A DNA stretch of 64,000 nt, taken from Goekera deserti (lineage in GTDB: Bacteria > Actinomycetota > Actinomycetes > Mycobacteriales > Geodermatophilaceae). Each line of letters opens with the position of its first letter. Within the stretch, counting starts at the first letter, position 1. The stretch lies in assembly GCF_010685995.1 (NCBI RefSeq), contig NZ_JAAGWK010000024.1, positions 62,001-126,000 on the forward strand, in the 5' to 3' direction. Under the pieces are notes generated by a model. It saw nothing but the letters and a program-made list of their open reading frames with translations, made no database searches and was not told the DNA's origin. Both the position numbers and the translations under genes were made by a program. Shown piece by piece: positions 1 to 15,044 of this stretch.

Positions 1-2319
<2,319 letters not shown>

Positions 2320-2330
2320 CACCCTCCGGG

Positions 2331-3260
2331 TCAGGGCGCCGGGCGGGCGTGCGCCTCCCCGTCGATCCGGGCGGCGTAGCGGCGTACGGCGGCTCGCAGG
2401 GCGTCCTCGGCGTCCCAGCCGCGCTGCTGGGCGGCGACGACGAGGCCGAGCAGGTGCTCGCCGAGCTCGTCGGCGTCGGCCGCGGGGAGGTCGGCGGCGG
2501 CCGGCACCGGCAGCCCGGCCCGCCCGGCCCGGCGCACCAGGGCCGCGCCCCACGCCGACGCGGGCTGCGAGGTGGACACGCCCTCGGTGGGTGAGCGCCG
2601 GCCCTTCTCCGCCTTCTTGATCTCCTCCCAGCCGGCCTCGACCTGCGCCACGTCGCGGTGCCCGGCGTCGGCGAACACGTGCGGGTGCCGGCGCACCAGC
2701 TTGTCCACCAGGTCCCCGGCGACGTCGTCCACGTCGAAGCCGCGCGGCTGCGGTGCCTCCGCGGCGATCCGGGCGTGGAACAGCACCTGGAGCAGGACGT
2801 CGCCGAGCTCCTCGCGCATGCCGGCCGCGTCGTCGTCGACGATCGCGTCGTAGGCCTCGTGCGCCTCCTCCAGCAGGTAGCCGCGCAGCGAGGCGTGCGT
2901 CTGCTCGGCGTCCCACGGGCAGCCGCCGGGCGAGCGCAGCCGGTCCATCACGGCCGCCGCCTCGAGCAGCCGGACGCCGGGAGGCTCCGGGCAGCCGTCG
3001 ACCACCGTGACCCCGGCGGGCAGGTCGGCGGGCAGCTCGGCCGGCGCCAGCAGGCACACGGCGCCGGGCGCGAGCTGCGGCAGCACGGCGGCGTCGGCCA
3101 CCGGGGTGCCGGCCGCGCGCACGGCCGCGGCGGTCGCGGCGGCCCCGGGCAGGGCGGCGACCGCACCGGCCGCGGCGAGCACCCGCCACCCGGCGGGTGC
3201 GAGCAGGCCGGGCAGCCGGGGGCTGACGGTGAGCAGGCAGGCAGGGGGCAGCGGGGGCAC
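2331..3260 (-). CDS. mazG: Nucleoside triphosphate pyrophosphohydrolase MazG
   Basis: All-alpha NTP pyrophosphatase that removes non-canonical or excess (d)NTPs. The 309-residue protein has an N-terminal region of about 100 residues that is weakly conserved, then one MazG domain. The signature GGCPWDAEQTHASLR starts near residue 111. The metal-binding helices follow: LLEEAHEAYDAI near 128-139 and MREELGDVLLQVLFHA near 147. KLVRRHPHVF comes after them. Length and architecture match the single-domain actinobacterial type (about 325 residues in Mycobacterium) rather than the tandem-domain E. coli protein. The GTG at 3258-3260 is chosen because it starts four bases after the stop of the SurA-like gene (3265), implying coupled translation. 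In-frame starts further upstream would run into that gene. Confidence 0.9.
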   Translation of the reverse strand: MPPLPPACLLTVSPRLPGLLAPAGWRVLAAAGAVAALPGAAATAAAVRAAGTPVADAAVLPQLAPGAVCLLAPAELPADLPAGVTVVDGCPEPPGVRLLEAAAVMDRLRSPGGCPWDAEQTHASLRGYLLEEAHEAYDAIVDDDAAGMREELGDVLLQVLFHARIAAEAPQPRGFDVDDVAGDLVDKLVRRHPHVFADAGHRDVAQVEAGWEEIKKAEKGRRSPTEGVSTSQPASAWGAALVRRAGRAGLPVPAAADLPAADADELGEHLLGLVVAAQQRGWDAEDALRAAVRRYAARIDGEAHARPAP

Positions 3261-3264
3261 CCGG

Positions 3265-4308
3265 TCAGTCTCCGGCAGCACCCGGGTCGGCCGGCACCTC
3301 GGTGCCGGGCAGGGTGTCGTCGATCGGGTCCTCGGCCGCGCCGCTGCCGTCGGTGAGGACGTCGACCACGCCGCCGTCACCGGCGACGATGTTCTCGCCG
3401 TCCGCGACGCCGTAGCGCGGGTTCACCGTGACGTCGAGGTCCTCGCGCACGTCGGCGACCAGGGCCATCCCGCTGTCGGCGGCCTCGGCGGCGGCCTGCG
3501 CCTCCAGCTCGGCGCGGGAGCCCTCGAACGTCGGGTAGACGATCCCGCCGACGAAGGCCACGACGACCCCGCCGGTCTCCGGGACGGCGAGGGTGAAGCC
3601 GTTGCCCGGGTCGGTGCCCGCCACCTGGTCCAGCAGGGCCTGCGGGATCTCGTCCGGCGCCCGGTCCTCCAGGGCCGGCAGCGTGTACTGCCCGGCGTAC
3701 TGCGCAGCCAGTGCCGGGTAGCTGGCCGGGTCGGCGGTCAGCTGGCCGAGCACCGCCTGGGCGGTGGCGTCGTCGGGCACGGTGATGAAGCCCAGGCTGA
3801 TCTTCGCCAGCCCCTCGCGGGAGGCGTCGAAGCGCTCGCGGAGGGCGGACTCGGACAGGTCGACCTGCCCGGACGCGACGGCGACCTGCTCCCGCACCAT
3901 CTGCTGGCGCACGTTCTCCAGCACGTCCTCGGCGTTCACGCCGTTCTGCTGGGCCAGCTGCTGGTAGGTCGCGGCCTCGTCCTGGCCGGCGAGCAGCTGG
4001 TCGATCCGGGCCCGCGCGTCGTCGTCGGAGACCTGGACGTCGTACCGGTCGGCGACCGCGGCGTAGACGTCCTCCTGGACGAGCAGGCCGAGCACGAAGC
4101 GCTGGTAGCCGGCGTCGTCGTCCCCGGCGAACGTGGCGATGTCCGGGTCGGCGAGCCGGTCGGCGACCGCCCGGTCCAGCTCGGCGCGGGTGACCTGCGA
4201 GTCGCCGACGTAGGCGGCGACCGAGGCGTCGGAACGGCAGCCGGACAGCAGCAGGGTCCCGGACACCCCGAGGGCGAGGACGGCCGTGAGACGACGGGAG
4301 CTCAGCAC
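3265..4308 (-). CDS. SurA-like (PpiC/SurA N-terminal) lipoprotein
   Basis: Probable extracytoplasmic chaperone or foldase lipoprotein, 347 residues. The start is the GTG at 4306-4308, which gives a short basic n-region (SSRRL), a hydrophobic core and the lipobox LLSGC with Cys24 as the lipidated residue. After it comes the SurA/PrsA N-terminal pattern (VAAYVGDSQVTRAELDRAV) and a helical region with DDDARARIDQLL and VLENVRQQMVREQVAV. The C-terminal third (ISLGFITVPDD, then LPALEDRAPDEIPQALLDQV) is parvulin-like but divergent, so isomerase activity is uncertain. The tail is acidic. An in-frame ORF continues to 4578 without a signal sequence and is rejected. It lies immediately upstream of mazG in the same transcript and is divergent from the phosphopantetheinyl transferase gene (168 bp gap). 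Confidence 0.85.
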   Translation of the reverse strand: MLSSRRLTAVLALGVSGTLLLSGCRSDASVAAYVGDSQVTRAELDRAVADRLADPDIATFAGDDDAGYQRFVLGLLVQEDVYAAVADRYDVQVSDDDARARIDQLLAGQDEAATYQQLAQQNGVNAEDVLENVRQQMVREQVAVASGQVDLSESALRERFDASREGLAKISLGFITVPDDATAQAVLGQLTADPASYPALAAQYAGQYTLPALEDRAPDEIPQALLDQVAGTDPGNGFTLAVPETGGVVVAFVGGIVYPTFEGSRAELEAQAAAEAADSGMALVADVREDLDVTVNPRYGVADGENIVAGDGGVVDVLTDGSGAAEDPIDDTLPGTEVPADPGAAGD

Positions 4309-4476
4309 GCTGTGCAGGTTCCCACACCGGTACGGGACAGCGGGCGCGGCGCGGGTGGGCAGGACGCGACCGGCAGGGGCGGACCCGTCGCCCGACCGGG
4401 TGGACGGTGCGGCCGGGCCCCGGCCGAGGCCCCGGGCACCCAGCCGATGCCCAGGTGCTGGTGACATCCTCCGGGC

Positions 4477-5232
4477 GTGACTGCGGAACCGGCGCACCGA
4501 GCCGGGGCCCGCGCGGCCCCGGCGCCGCCGGCCTCCCGGCCGTCCGGCAGGCACGCCCGGCCCCTCGCCGAGGTCCACCTGCTGTCGCTGACGCTGGACG
4601 ACGCGGCGCTGGAGCGGGCCCGGGCGGTCCTGTCACCGGCCGAGCGGGAGCACGCCGACCACGGCGTACCCGCGGTGCGCCGCCGCCGCACCGCGCTGCG
4701 CGCCGGCATGCGGGCAGCGCTCGGCAGCGCCCTGGGCGTCGCCCCCGCGGACGTGCCGCTGGTCGCCGACCCGCTGGGCAGGCCCGGGCTGGGTCCGGCG
4801 GCGCCGGGCCTCGACGTCAGCTGCTCGGCGGGCGGGGACCTGGGCGTGGTCGTCGTGGGCCACGGCGTCCGCGTGGGCGTGGACGTGGAGCCGGTCGCGC
4901 CGTGGACCGCGGCCGTGGCCGACGAGGGCTGGCTGACGGCCTCCGAGCTGCGCTGGCTGCGACTGCTGCCCCCGGCCCGGCGGGCGGTGGCCGCCACCCG
5001 CTGCTGGACGGCGAAGGAGGCCGTCGCCAAGGCGACCGGCCGCGGGCTGACCGGCCCGCTGCCCGAGGTGGGCACCCTCCGGGCACCGCGCACCCGCCGC
5101 ACCGCCGGCTGGCTGCTGCACCCGGTCCGGGTCCCCGCCGGGTCGGTGGCGACCCTGGCGACCGACACACCCGTCCGGCTCGTGCTGGACGACCTGCCCA
5201 CCACCGCACCACCGGAGAGGACGACGCGATGA
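4477..5232 (+). CDS. Sfp-type 4'-phosphopantetheinyl transferase
   Basis: Transfers 4'-phosphopantetheine from CoA to a serine of a carrier protein. The 251-residue length is typical of the Sfp/Gsp class. The two signature blocks are present: VGVDVEPV near residues 133-140 (Mg-binding Asp and Glu) and CWTAKEAVAKATGRGL near 176-191 (the W-x-x-K-E-A motif). A C-terminal strand region ends at VRLVLDDLP. The first 30 residues are Ala/Pro/Arg-rich and dispensable-looking, but the GTG at 4477 has no better in-frame rival. Its TGA overlaps the ATG of the next gene (ATGA), so it is translationally coupled to a synthetase with its own carrier domain; activating that carrier is the obvious role. Confidence 0.92.
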   Translation: MTAEPAHRAGARAAPAPPASRPSGRHARPLAEVHLLSLTLDDAALERARAVLSPAEREHADHGVPAVRRRRTALRAGMRAALGSALGVAPADVPLVADPLGRPGLGPAAPGLDVSCSAGGDLGVVVVGHGVRVGVDVEPVAPWTAAVADEGWLTASELRWLRLLPPARRAVAATRCWTAKEAVAKATGRGLTGPLPEVGTLRAPRTRRTAGWLLHPVRVPAGSVATLATDTPVRLVLDDLPTTAPPERTTR

Positions 5233-8195
5233 CGACGACCTCCGCGCCCGGCACCGGGATCGGCCCCGGCCCCGCCGCCGAGACCCGGCTCGCGTCGTTC
5301 CGCCGGTACTGCGCGCAGCGCACCGGCCGGCCGCTGGAGCGCCCCGGGGACCTGCACGCCTTCTCCCTGGACGACGCACCGACGTTCTGGCGTGCCCTGC
5401 TGGAGTGGTCGGCGCTGCCGTGGTCCGGGTCCGCCGACCGGGTGGTCGTGGGCACCGACGTGGAGACCGCCCGGTTCTTCCCCGACGTGCGGCTCAACTA
5501 CGCCGCGGCCCTGCTCGGCCCGCGCCCGGACGTCGACGACGCGTCCGCCGCGGTGACCTCGGTGCACGCGGACGGCTCGACCCGCACCGTGGACCGCCGC
5601 GGGCTCCGCGCGGCCGTCGGGCAGGCCGCGGCGGCGCTGCGCCGGCTCGGGGTGCGGCCCGGGGAGCAGGTGGTGGTGGTGGCCGGCAGCGACCTGCCGA
5701 CCGTGGTCGCGGTGCTGGCCGCCGCTGCCGTGGGCGCGACCGTGTCCACCGCGATGCCGGACATGGGCGCCCCGGTGCTCGTCGACCGGTTCGGCCGCAC
5801 CGACCCGGTGCTGCTGTTCCTGGACCGGGCGGCGGTGCCCGGCGACGCCGACGCCGCCGGGCACGCCCTCGTGAGCGGGCTGCCGGGCCTGCGGCACGTG
5901 CTGCTGCTCGACGACGGCGCGGCGCCCGAGAGGTGGCCGGTGGACACCCGGTCGTGGGCCGGCGAGCTGACCGGTGTCCCCGCCGAGCCGGTCGAGCGAT
6001 GGCCGGCCCTGCCCTTCGACCACCCGCTGTTCGTGCTGTTCTCCTCCGGCACCACCGGCCCGCCGAAGGCCATCGTGCACGGGGCGGGCGGCACCCTGCT
6101 GGAGCACGTCAAGGAGCACGCGCTGCACGGCGACCTGGGGCCGCGCGACGTCCTGTACGTCCACACGACCACCGCCTGGATGATGTGGCACTGGCAGCTG
6201 TCCGCCCTGGCGGTGGGCGCCCACGTCGTGCTGTACGACGGGCCGGTGAGCCGGCCGGCGACGCTGTGGGAGCTGGTCGCGCGGCACGGCGTCACGGTGT
6301 TCGGCACCAGCCCGGCGCACCTGCAGCTGTGCCAGGACACCGGCCTGCGGCCCGGCGAGACCCTGGACCTGGGCCGGCTGCGTGCCGTGCTCTCCACCGG
6401 GTCGGTGCTGCACGACTGGCAGTTCGACTGGGTCGCCGACGCCGTGGGGCCGGTGCCCCTGCAGTCGATCTCCGGCGGTACCGACGTGCTGGGCTGCTTC
6501 GTGCTCGGCCACCCCGAGCTGCCGGTGCGCCGCGGCTGGTCCCAGGCCCGGAGCCTGGGCCTCGACGTCGCCGCCGTGGACGAGGCCGGCCGCGAGGTGC
6601 GGGGCCGGGTCGGTGAGCTGGTGTGCCGGCGGCCCTTCCCGTCCCGGCCGGTCGGCTTCCGCCAGGACCCGGACGGCCGCCGGTTCCACGACGCCTACTT
6701 CGCCGCGCACCCCGGCATGTGGACCCACGGCGACCTCGTCGAGATCGCCCCCGACGGCGGGGCTCGGGTGCACGGCCGCTCGGACGGCGTGCTCAACGTC
6801 GACGGCGTGCGGATCGGCCCCAGCGAGGTGTACCGCGCCCTGCAGGGCGTGCCGGGCATCGCGCAGGCCATGGCGGTCGAGCAGCGCGACCCGCGGTACG
6901 CCGGCGCCTCCCGGATGGTGCTGCTGGTGGTGCTGCACCCGGACGCCGACCTGGACGGCGACCTCGCCCGCACCCTGCGGGCGACCGTCCGCCGCCGCGC
7001 GTCGGCGGCGCACGTGCCCTCGCTGGTCGTCGCCGTCGACGAGCTGCCGGTGACCCACAGCGGCAAGCCCTCGGAGACCGCCGCCCGGGACGCCGTCAAC
7101 GGCGACCCGGTCCGCAACGAGGGGGCGCTGCGCAACCCGGGCTGCCTGACCGGGATCCGCGCGGCGGTCGCCCGGGCCGGCCGCTCCACCGTGCCCACGG
7201 CGGACGCCGACGCCCGGGCGCTGACCACCTCCGCGGCCGCCGACGCCGACGCCGACCGGGTGGCCGCGGAGGCAGCCCGCCTGTGGCGCGAGGCCCTCGG
7301 CCTGGACCGGGTCGGCCCGGACGACCACTTCGCCGACCTGGGCGGCACCTCCCGGCAGGTGATGACCCTGCTGCGCCGGGTGGCACTCGAGTTGGGCGCC
7401 GACGTGCCGGTCGAGGACTTCCTCGCCGAGCCGACACCGGCCGGGTTGGCCCGGTGCGTCGCCCGCGCCCGGTCGGCGCCGATGCCGGACGTGGTGGAGC
7501 TGCGGGCCGGGGTCGGCCGGCCGGTGTTCCTGCTCTGCGACGCGTGGGGGCAGTTCAACTCCCTGCACGCCCTCGTGCGGGCCCTGCACACCGAGCGCCC
7601 GGTGCTCGGCCTGCACCCGCCGCTGGCGGACGCGGCGGGACGCCGGCGCAGCGTCGGCGAGCTCGCCGACGCCTGCCTGGTCGCCGCGGCCGGGCGCCAG
7701 CCGGCGGGCCCGCTGAGCCTGCTCGGCTACTCCTTCGGCGGGCTGGTGGGCTACGAGACCGCGGTGCGGGCCCGGGCGGCCGGCCGGCCGCTGGGCTGGC
7801 TGGGTCTGATCGACGTCTTCCCGCCCACCGCCTCGCTCACCCGAGGGGAGGCACGGGCGCGCCGCTGGGCGGGCCGGCTGGACACCCTGCGCTCCCCCGC
7901 CCGGTTGGCGCACCGGCTGCACCACCGCGTCCCCGGGGTGGGGCAGGGCGTCGAGGAGGCCGCCTGGACGCAGTCCTGGCTGGTGGCCGCGGCGCACCGC
8001 CTGTCGCCCTACGACGGGCCGGTGACCTACTACGCGGCCACCCGGGGTCTGCCGCTGGTGGGCAACACGCTGTCGGCGTGGCGCCGCGCGGCCCCCCACC
8101 TGCTGGTCACCGAGCTGGCCGGGGACCACGAGGACCTGCTGTCCGCCGCCCGCGTCGACCTGCTCGCCGCGCGGGTGTCCGCGACCCTGGCCTGA
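5229..8195 (+). CDS. Single-module NRPS-like synthetase: adenylation, carrier, thioesterase
   Basis: A 988-residue protein with three domains. Residues 20-660 form an acyl-adenylating domain whose N-terminus and length resemble acetoacetyl-CoA synthetase rather than an amino-acid A domain. Core motifs: LFSSGTTGPPKAIVH at about 269, SISGGTDVLGCF at 413, MWTHGDL at 496, GRSDGVLNVDGVRIGPSE at 515, and THSGKPSE with the catalytic Lys at about 612. Residues 685-755 are a carrier domain with DLGGTS (phosphopantetheine Ser about 707). Residues 765-988 are an alpha/beta-hydrolase thioesterase with GYSFGG (Ser about 834), LIDVF (candidate Asp about 861) and GDHEDLL (candidate His about 967). There is no condensation or ketosynthase domain. 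It would activate one carboxylic acid, load it on itself and release or transfer it. The substrate, perhaps a beta-keto acid, cannot be read from sequence. Confidence 0.88.
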   Translation: MTTTSAPGTGIGPGPAAETRLASFRRYCAQRTGRPLERPGDLHAFSLDDAPTFWRALLEWSALPWSGSADRVVVGTDVETARFFPDVRLNYAAALLGPRPDVDDASAAVTSVHADGSTRTVDRRGLRAAVGQAAAALRRLGVRPGEQVVVVAGSDLPTVVAVLAAAAVGATVSTAMPDMGAPVLVDRFGRTDPVLLFLDRAAVPGDADAAGHALVSGLPGLRHVLLLDDGAAPERWPVDTRSWAGELTGVPAEPVERWPALPFDHPLFVLFSSGTTGPPKAIVHGAGGTLLEHVKEHALHGDLGPRDVLYVHTTTAWMMWHWQLSALAVGAHVVLYDGPVSRPATLWELVARHGVTVFGTSPAHLQLCQDTGLRPGETLDLGRLRAVLSTGSVLHDWQFDWVADAVGPVPLQSISGGTDVLGCFVLGHPELPVRRGWSQARSLGLDVAAVDEAGREVRGRVGELVCRRPFPSRPVGFRQDPDGRRFHDAYFAAHPGMWTHGDLVEIAPDGGARVHGRSDGVLNVDGVRIGPSEVYRALQGVPGIAQAMAVEQRDPRYAGASRMVLLVVLHPDADLDGDLARTLRATVRRRASAAHVPSLVVAVDELPVTHSGKPSETAARDAVNGDPVRNEGALRNPGCLTGIRAAVARAGRSTVPTADADARALTTSAAADADADRVAAEAARLWREALGLDRVGPDDHFADLGGTSRQVMTLLRRVALELGADVPVEDFLAEPTPAGLARCVARARSAPMPDVVELRAGVGRPVFLLCDAWGQFNSLHALVRALHTERPVLGLHPPLADAAGRRRSVGELADACLVAAAGRQPAGPLSLLGYSFGGLVGYETAVRARAAGRPLGWLGLIDVFPPTASLTRGEARARRWAGRLDTLRSPARLAHRLHHRVPGVGQGVEEAAWTQSWLVAAAHRLSPYDGPVTYYAATRGLPLVGNTLSAWRRAAPHLLVTELAGDHEDLLSAARVDLLAARVSATLA

Positions 8196-8203
8196 GCCGG
8201 CGG

Positions 8204-11749
<3,546 letters not shown>

Positions 11750-12043
11750 GGTGGGTCCACTCCTGGGTGCCGGTGGCCGCGCTCGTCGCGCCGGGTGCAC
11801 GGGGGGCCGGTCCCCAGGTTAGCGCCGTCGCGCAGCGTGCTGGTCCGGCGCGGACGTACCCCGTTCGGTGGAGGGCGACAGCAACCGGCACACCCCTTGG
11901 GATGACACCGGGCCTCGAGACGTCAATGCAGGTCAGGACGTTGCCGACTCTGTCCTCACAAGATCCGCAGCGGATCCCCACGTCGCCCCCGGCACGTCGT
12001 CCGTGACAGCTGCGGGTCGTCGCTCGACGCGTGGAGGACCGGT

Positions 12044-12958
12044 ATGCGCACGACCGTGGACACCGCCTGGCTCGGCCCTGTCTCCGTGACGGGGCTCACC
12101 GAGCGAGCGGTGGGCGACTCCGTCGTCCAGGCCATCTCCGAGGGTCGAGGCGGGTCGATCGTGACCGTCAACATCGACATCCTGCGCGCCGCCACCCGGG
12201 ACCCCGCGTACGCGCGGCTGGTCGCCGCCGCCGAGCTCTCCGTCGCCGACGGGATGCCCGTGGTGTGGGCCGCCCGGCTCGCCGGGGCGCGCGTGCCCGA
12301 GCGCGTCACCGGCGCCTCGCTGGTCTTCTCGCTGTGCGAGTCCGCTGCCCGCACCGGCCGCTCCGTCTACCTGATCGGCGGTCTGCCCGGGGTCCCGGAG
12401 GCAGCGGGGCAGGCCCTCGCCGCCCGCTACCCCGGGCTGCGGGTGGTCGGGGCGGTGTCACCGCCGTTCGGGTTCGACCAGGACGAGCAGGAACTGGCCG
12501 CCCTGGAGTCGGCCGTCACGGCGGCCGCGCCGGACCTCGTCCTCGTCGGCCTCGGCTTCCCCAAGCAGGAACGGCTGATCGCCCGGCTGCGGCCGCTGCT
12601 CCCGCACGCCTGGTTCCTCGGCTGCGGTGCGGGCATCCCGATGGCGGCGGGCCAGTTCCGGCGCGCACCGCAGGTCGCCCAGCGGCTCGGGGCCGAGTGG
12701 CTGCACCGGCTCGCCCAGGAACCGCGGCGCCTGGCCCGCCGGTACCTGGTCGACGACCTCCCCTTCGCCGTCCTGCTGCTGGCCCGGACCCTGGCCGCCC
12801 GGGTGACGGCGACCGCCGCCCCGCGGCCGGTGCTGCCGGTGGCCGTCCCGCCGACCCTCACCCTGGTCCCGCCCGTGCTCGCCGAGGCGGTCGAGGAGGG
12901 CGCGACGGTGCACGTGCTGCCGCAGGCCGCCCTGCTGCCCCCCGTGGTGCAGGCGTGA
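12044..12958 (+). CDS. WecG/TagA/CpsF family glycosyltransferase
   Basis: Inverting glycosyltransferase family (GT26) that adds a sugar such as N-acetylmannosamine(uronic acid) to a polyprenyl-linked acceptor early in wall or surface polymer assembly. It has 304 residues. Family blocks: VTVNIDILRAATRDPAYARL near residue 40, LSVADGMPVVWAARL near 66 with the conserved catalytic-type Asp, VYLIGGLPGVPEAA near 107, VLVGLGFPKQERLIA near 167, then AWFLGCGAGIPMAAGQFRRA. The RLGAEWLHRLAQEPRRLARRY block marks the membrane-contacting end. A Pro/Val-rich tail of about 50 residues is extra. A GGAGG lies 7 bases before the ATG. The preceding 294 bp (11750-12043) hold no gene and should contain this operon's promoter; I found no convincing -35/-10 pair. 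The stop overlaps the next start. Confidence 0.9.
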   Translation: MRTTVDTAWLGPVSVTGLTERAVGDSVVQAISEGRGGSIVTVNIDILRAATRDPAYARLVAAAELSVADGMPVVWAARLAGARVPERVTGASLVFSLCESAARTGRSVYLIGGLPGVPEAAGQALAARYPGLRVVGAVSPPFGFDQDEQELAALESAVTAAAPDLVLVGLGFPKQERLIARLRPLLPHAWFLGCGAGIPMAAGQFRRAPQVAQRLGAEWLHRLAQEPRRLARRYLVDDLPFAVLLLARTLAARVTATAAPRPVLPVAVPPTLTLVPPVLAEAVEEGATVHVLPQAALLPPVVQA

Positions 12959-15039
12959 GCGGGGGCACGACCCCGCCGGCGGGACGGCCGCTGGCCGTCG
13001 TCGTCGTCACGTTCCACAGCGCCGAGGTGGTGGCCGGGTGCCTGCAGTCGGTGGGCCACGCGCTGGCCCGCGCCGGTCGCGCCGACGCCGAGGTGATCGT
13101 GGTGGACAACGCCTCCGGCGACGGCACGCTGGACGCGGTGCGCGCGGCCGCGCCCGCGGCCACCGTGCTCGCGCAGGCCGGCAACGACGGCTTCGCCGCC
13201 GGGGTGAACGCCGGCCTGCGGCACGCCGCCGGCCGGGACGTGCTGGTGCTGAACCCCGACGTCCGGTTGGCCCCCGACGCGGTCCGGCTGCTCCTGGAGG
13301 GCCTCGCCGTCCCGGGGACGGGCATCGCCGTCCCGCGGTTGCTCGGCGCGGACGGGACGACGCAGCCGTCCCTGCGCCGCGCACCGACGGCGCGGCGCGC
13401 CTGGGCCGACGCGCTGCTCGGCGGCCGCCGGGCCGGACGGCTGGGCGAGATGGTCACCGACCCGTCGGCCTACCGGGGCGAGCAGCTGCCGGACTGGGCC
13501 ACCGGTGCGGTGTGGCTCGTCTCGGCCGAGTGCAGCGCGGCGCTGGGCCTGCTCGACGAGCGGTACTTCCTCTACAGCGAGGAGACCGAGTACATGCTGC
13601 GCGCCGGCGACCACGGGCTCGCCGTCCGCTACGTCCCGGAGGCGGAGGCGGTGCACATCGGGGGCGAGCAGTCGACGTCCCCCGCGCTGTGGGCGCTGTC
13701 GGTGACCAACCGGGTGCGGCTGCACCGCGAGCGCGCCGGCCGCGCGGCCGCGGCGGGCATGCGGCTGGCGGCCGTCACGAACGAGGCGCTCCGGTCGGTG
13801 CGCGGGCCGGATGCCGCCGTGCACCGGGCCGGCCTGCGGGCGCTGCTGCGGATGCCGGCCTGGCCCGAGCGCCCGGCCGCCCCGCGCGGACCCGCCTACG
13901 TCTGCTTCGCCGCGCAGGACTGGTGGTACCACAACACGGCCCACTCGGACTTCCAGCTGATGCGGTCGCTGGCCGAGCAGCGGACGGTCCTGGTGGTCAA
14001 CAGCATCGGCATGCGGATGCCCACGCCCGGCTCCAGCACGCAGGTGACCCGGCGGGTCCTGCGCAAGCTGCGCAGCGTCGCCAAGCTCGTGCGCCGACCG
14101 CTGCCCGACGTGCCCGGCTTCCACGTGATGTCCCCGCTGCCGCTGCCCTTCTACGGCTCCGCCGCCGGGCGTGCCGTGGGTGCCGCCGTCGTGCGGCTGC
14201 AGGTGCGCGCGGTGTGCCTGGCGCTCGGCATCCGGCGCCCGGTCGTGGTCGCCACCCTGCCCACCGCCTGGGACGTCGTCCGGCCGATGGCCCGCACGGC
14301 GCTGGTCTACAACCGGTCGGACAGGCACTCGGACTTCCCGGAGGCCGACCGCGAGGCGATCGCCGCGCTCGAGCAGCAGATGCTCACCCACTCCGACCGG
14401 GTGCTGTACGTCAGCCGGGCGCTGATGGAGGAGGAGCGAGCGCTCACCGGCGAGCGCGCGGTGTTCCTCGACCACGGCGTCGACGTCGACCACTTCGCGC
14501 CGCGCGAGGACGACGACCTGCCCGCCGACCTGCGCGCGATCCCCGGCCCGCGGATCGGGTTCTTCGGGGCACTGGACGACTTCGTGGTCGACTTCGACCT
14601 GCTGGAGCGGGTGGCCGTGGAGCTGCCGGACGCCTCGCTGGTGCTGGTCGGCAGCTCCTCGCACCCCATGGAGCGCCTCACCCGGCACCCGAACGTGCAC
14701 TGGCTGGGCCGGCGGCCCTACGCCGAGATCGCCGGCTACGGCGCGGGCTTCGACGTCGCGCTGATGCCGTGGGTGGACCAGCCGTGGATCCACCGCTGCA
14801 ACCCGATCAAGCTCAAGGAGTACCTGGCCCTCGGCCTGCCCGTGGTCAGCACGCCGTTCGCCGAGCTCGACCACTACCGGGACCGGGTGCGGGTGGCCGA
14901 CGCCGACGGGTTCGTCGCCGCCGTCCGGGAGTCCCTGGAGTTCGGCCCGCTGCTGGAGCCGGAGAAGCTGCGCACCTCGGTGCTGCCCTGCTCCTGGACC
15001 TCCCGGGCCGAGCTGCTGCGCGAGATCGTGGAGGGCTGA
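12955..15039 (+). CDS. Bifunctional GT2-GT4 glycosyltransferase fusion
   Basis: A 694-residue protein joining two glycosyltransferases. Residues 10-260 are a GT2 (rhamnosyltransferase-like) domain: LAVVVVTFHSAEVV, EVIVVDNASGDGT near 44, VLNPDVRLAPDAV near 97 as the DXD-equivalent region, and LPDWATGAVWLVSAE. Residues 315-694 are a GT4/GT-B domain starting AYVCFAAQDWWYHNTAHSD, with a nucleotide-sugar region IGFFGALDD, and NPIKLKEYLALGLPVVSTPF near 620. There is no membrane segment. The GTG start overlaps the TGA of the WecG-like gene by four bases, so both are made together. It ends 5 bp from the convergent DUF4082 gene. Two consecutive sugar additions by one polypeptide is the simplest reading; the sugars are unknown. 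Confidence 0.88.
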   Translation: MSGGTTPPAGRPLAVVVVTFHSAEVVAGCLQSVGHALARAGRADAEVIVVDNASGDGTLDAVRAAAPAATVLAQAGNDGFAAGVNAGLRHAAGRDVLVLNPDVRLAPDAVRLLLEGLAVPGTGIAVPRLLGADGTTQPSLRRAPTARRAWADALLGGRRAGRLGEMVTDPSAYRGEQLPDWATGAVWLVSAECSAALGLLDERYFLYSEETEYMLRAGDHGLAVRYVPEAEAVHIGGEQSTSPALWALSVTNRVRLHRERAGRAAAAGMRLAAVTNEALRSVRGPDAAVHRAGLRALLRMPAWPERPAAPRGPAYVCFAAQDWWYHNTAHSDFQLMRSLAEQRTVLVVNSIGMRMPTPGSSTQVTRRVLRKLRSVAKLVRRPLPDVPGFHVMSPLPLPFYGSAAGRAVGAAVVRLQVRAVCLALGIRRPVVVATLPTAWDVVRPMARTALVYNRSDRHSDFPEADREAIAALEQQMLTHSDRVLYVSRALMEEERALTGERAVFLDHGVDVDHFAPREDDDLPADLRAIPGPRIGFFGALDDFVVDFDLLERVAVELPDASLVLVGSSSHPMERLTRHPNVHWLGRRPYAEIAGYGAGFDVALMPWVDQPWIHRCNPIKLKEYLALGLPVVSTPFAELDHYRDRVRVADADGFVAAVRESLEFGPLLEPEKLRTSVLPCSWTSRAELLREIVEG

Positions 15040-15044
15040 CCGGG

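Noticed and set aside
5229-8195. Plain acetoacetyl-CoA synthetase
   Set aside because: The C-terminal third has a carrier motif (DLGGTS) and a thioesterase (GYSFGG), and a phosphopantetheinyl transferase is coupled upstream.
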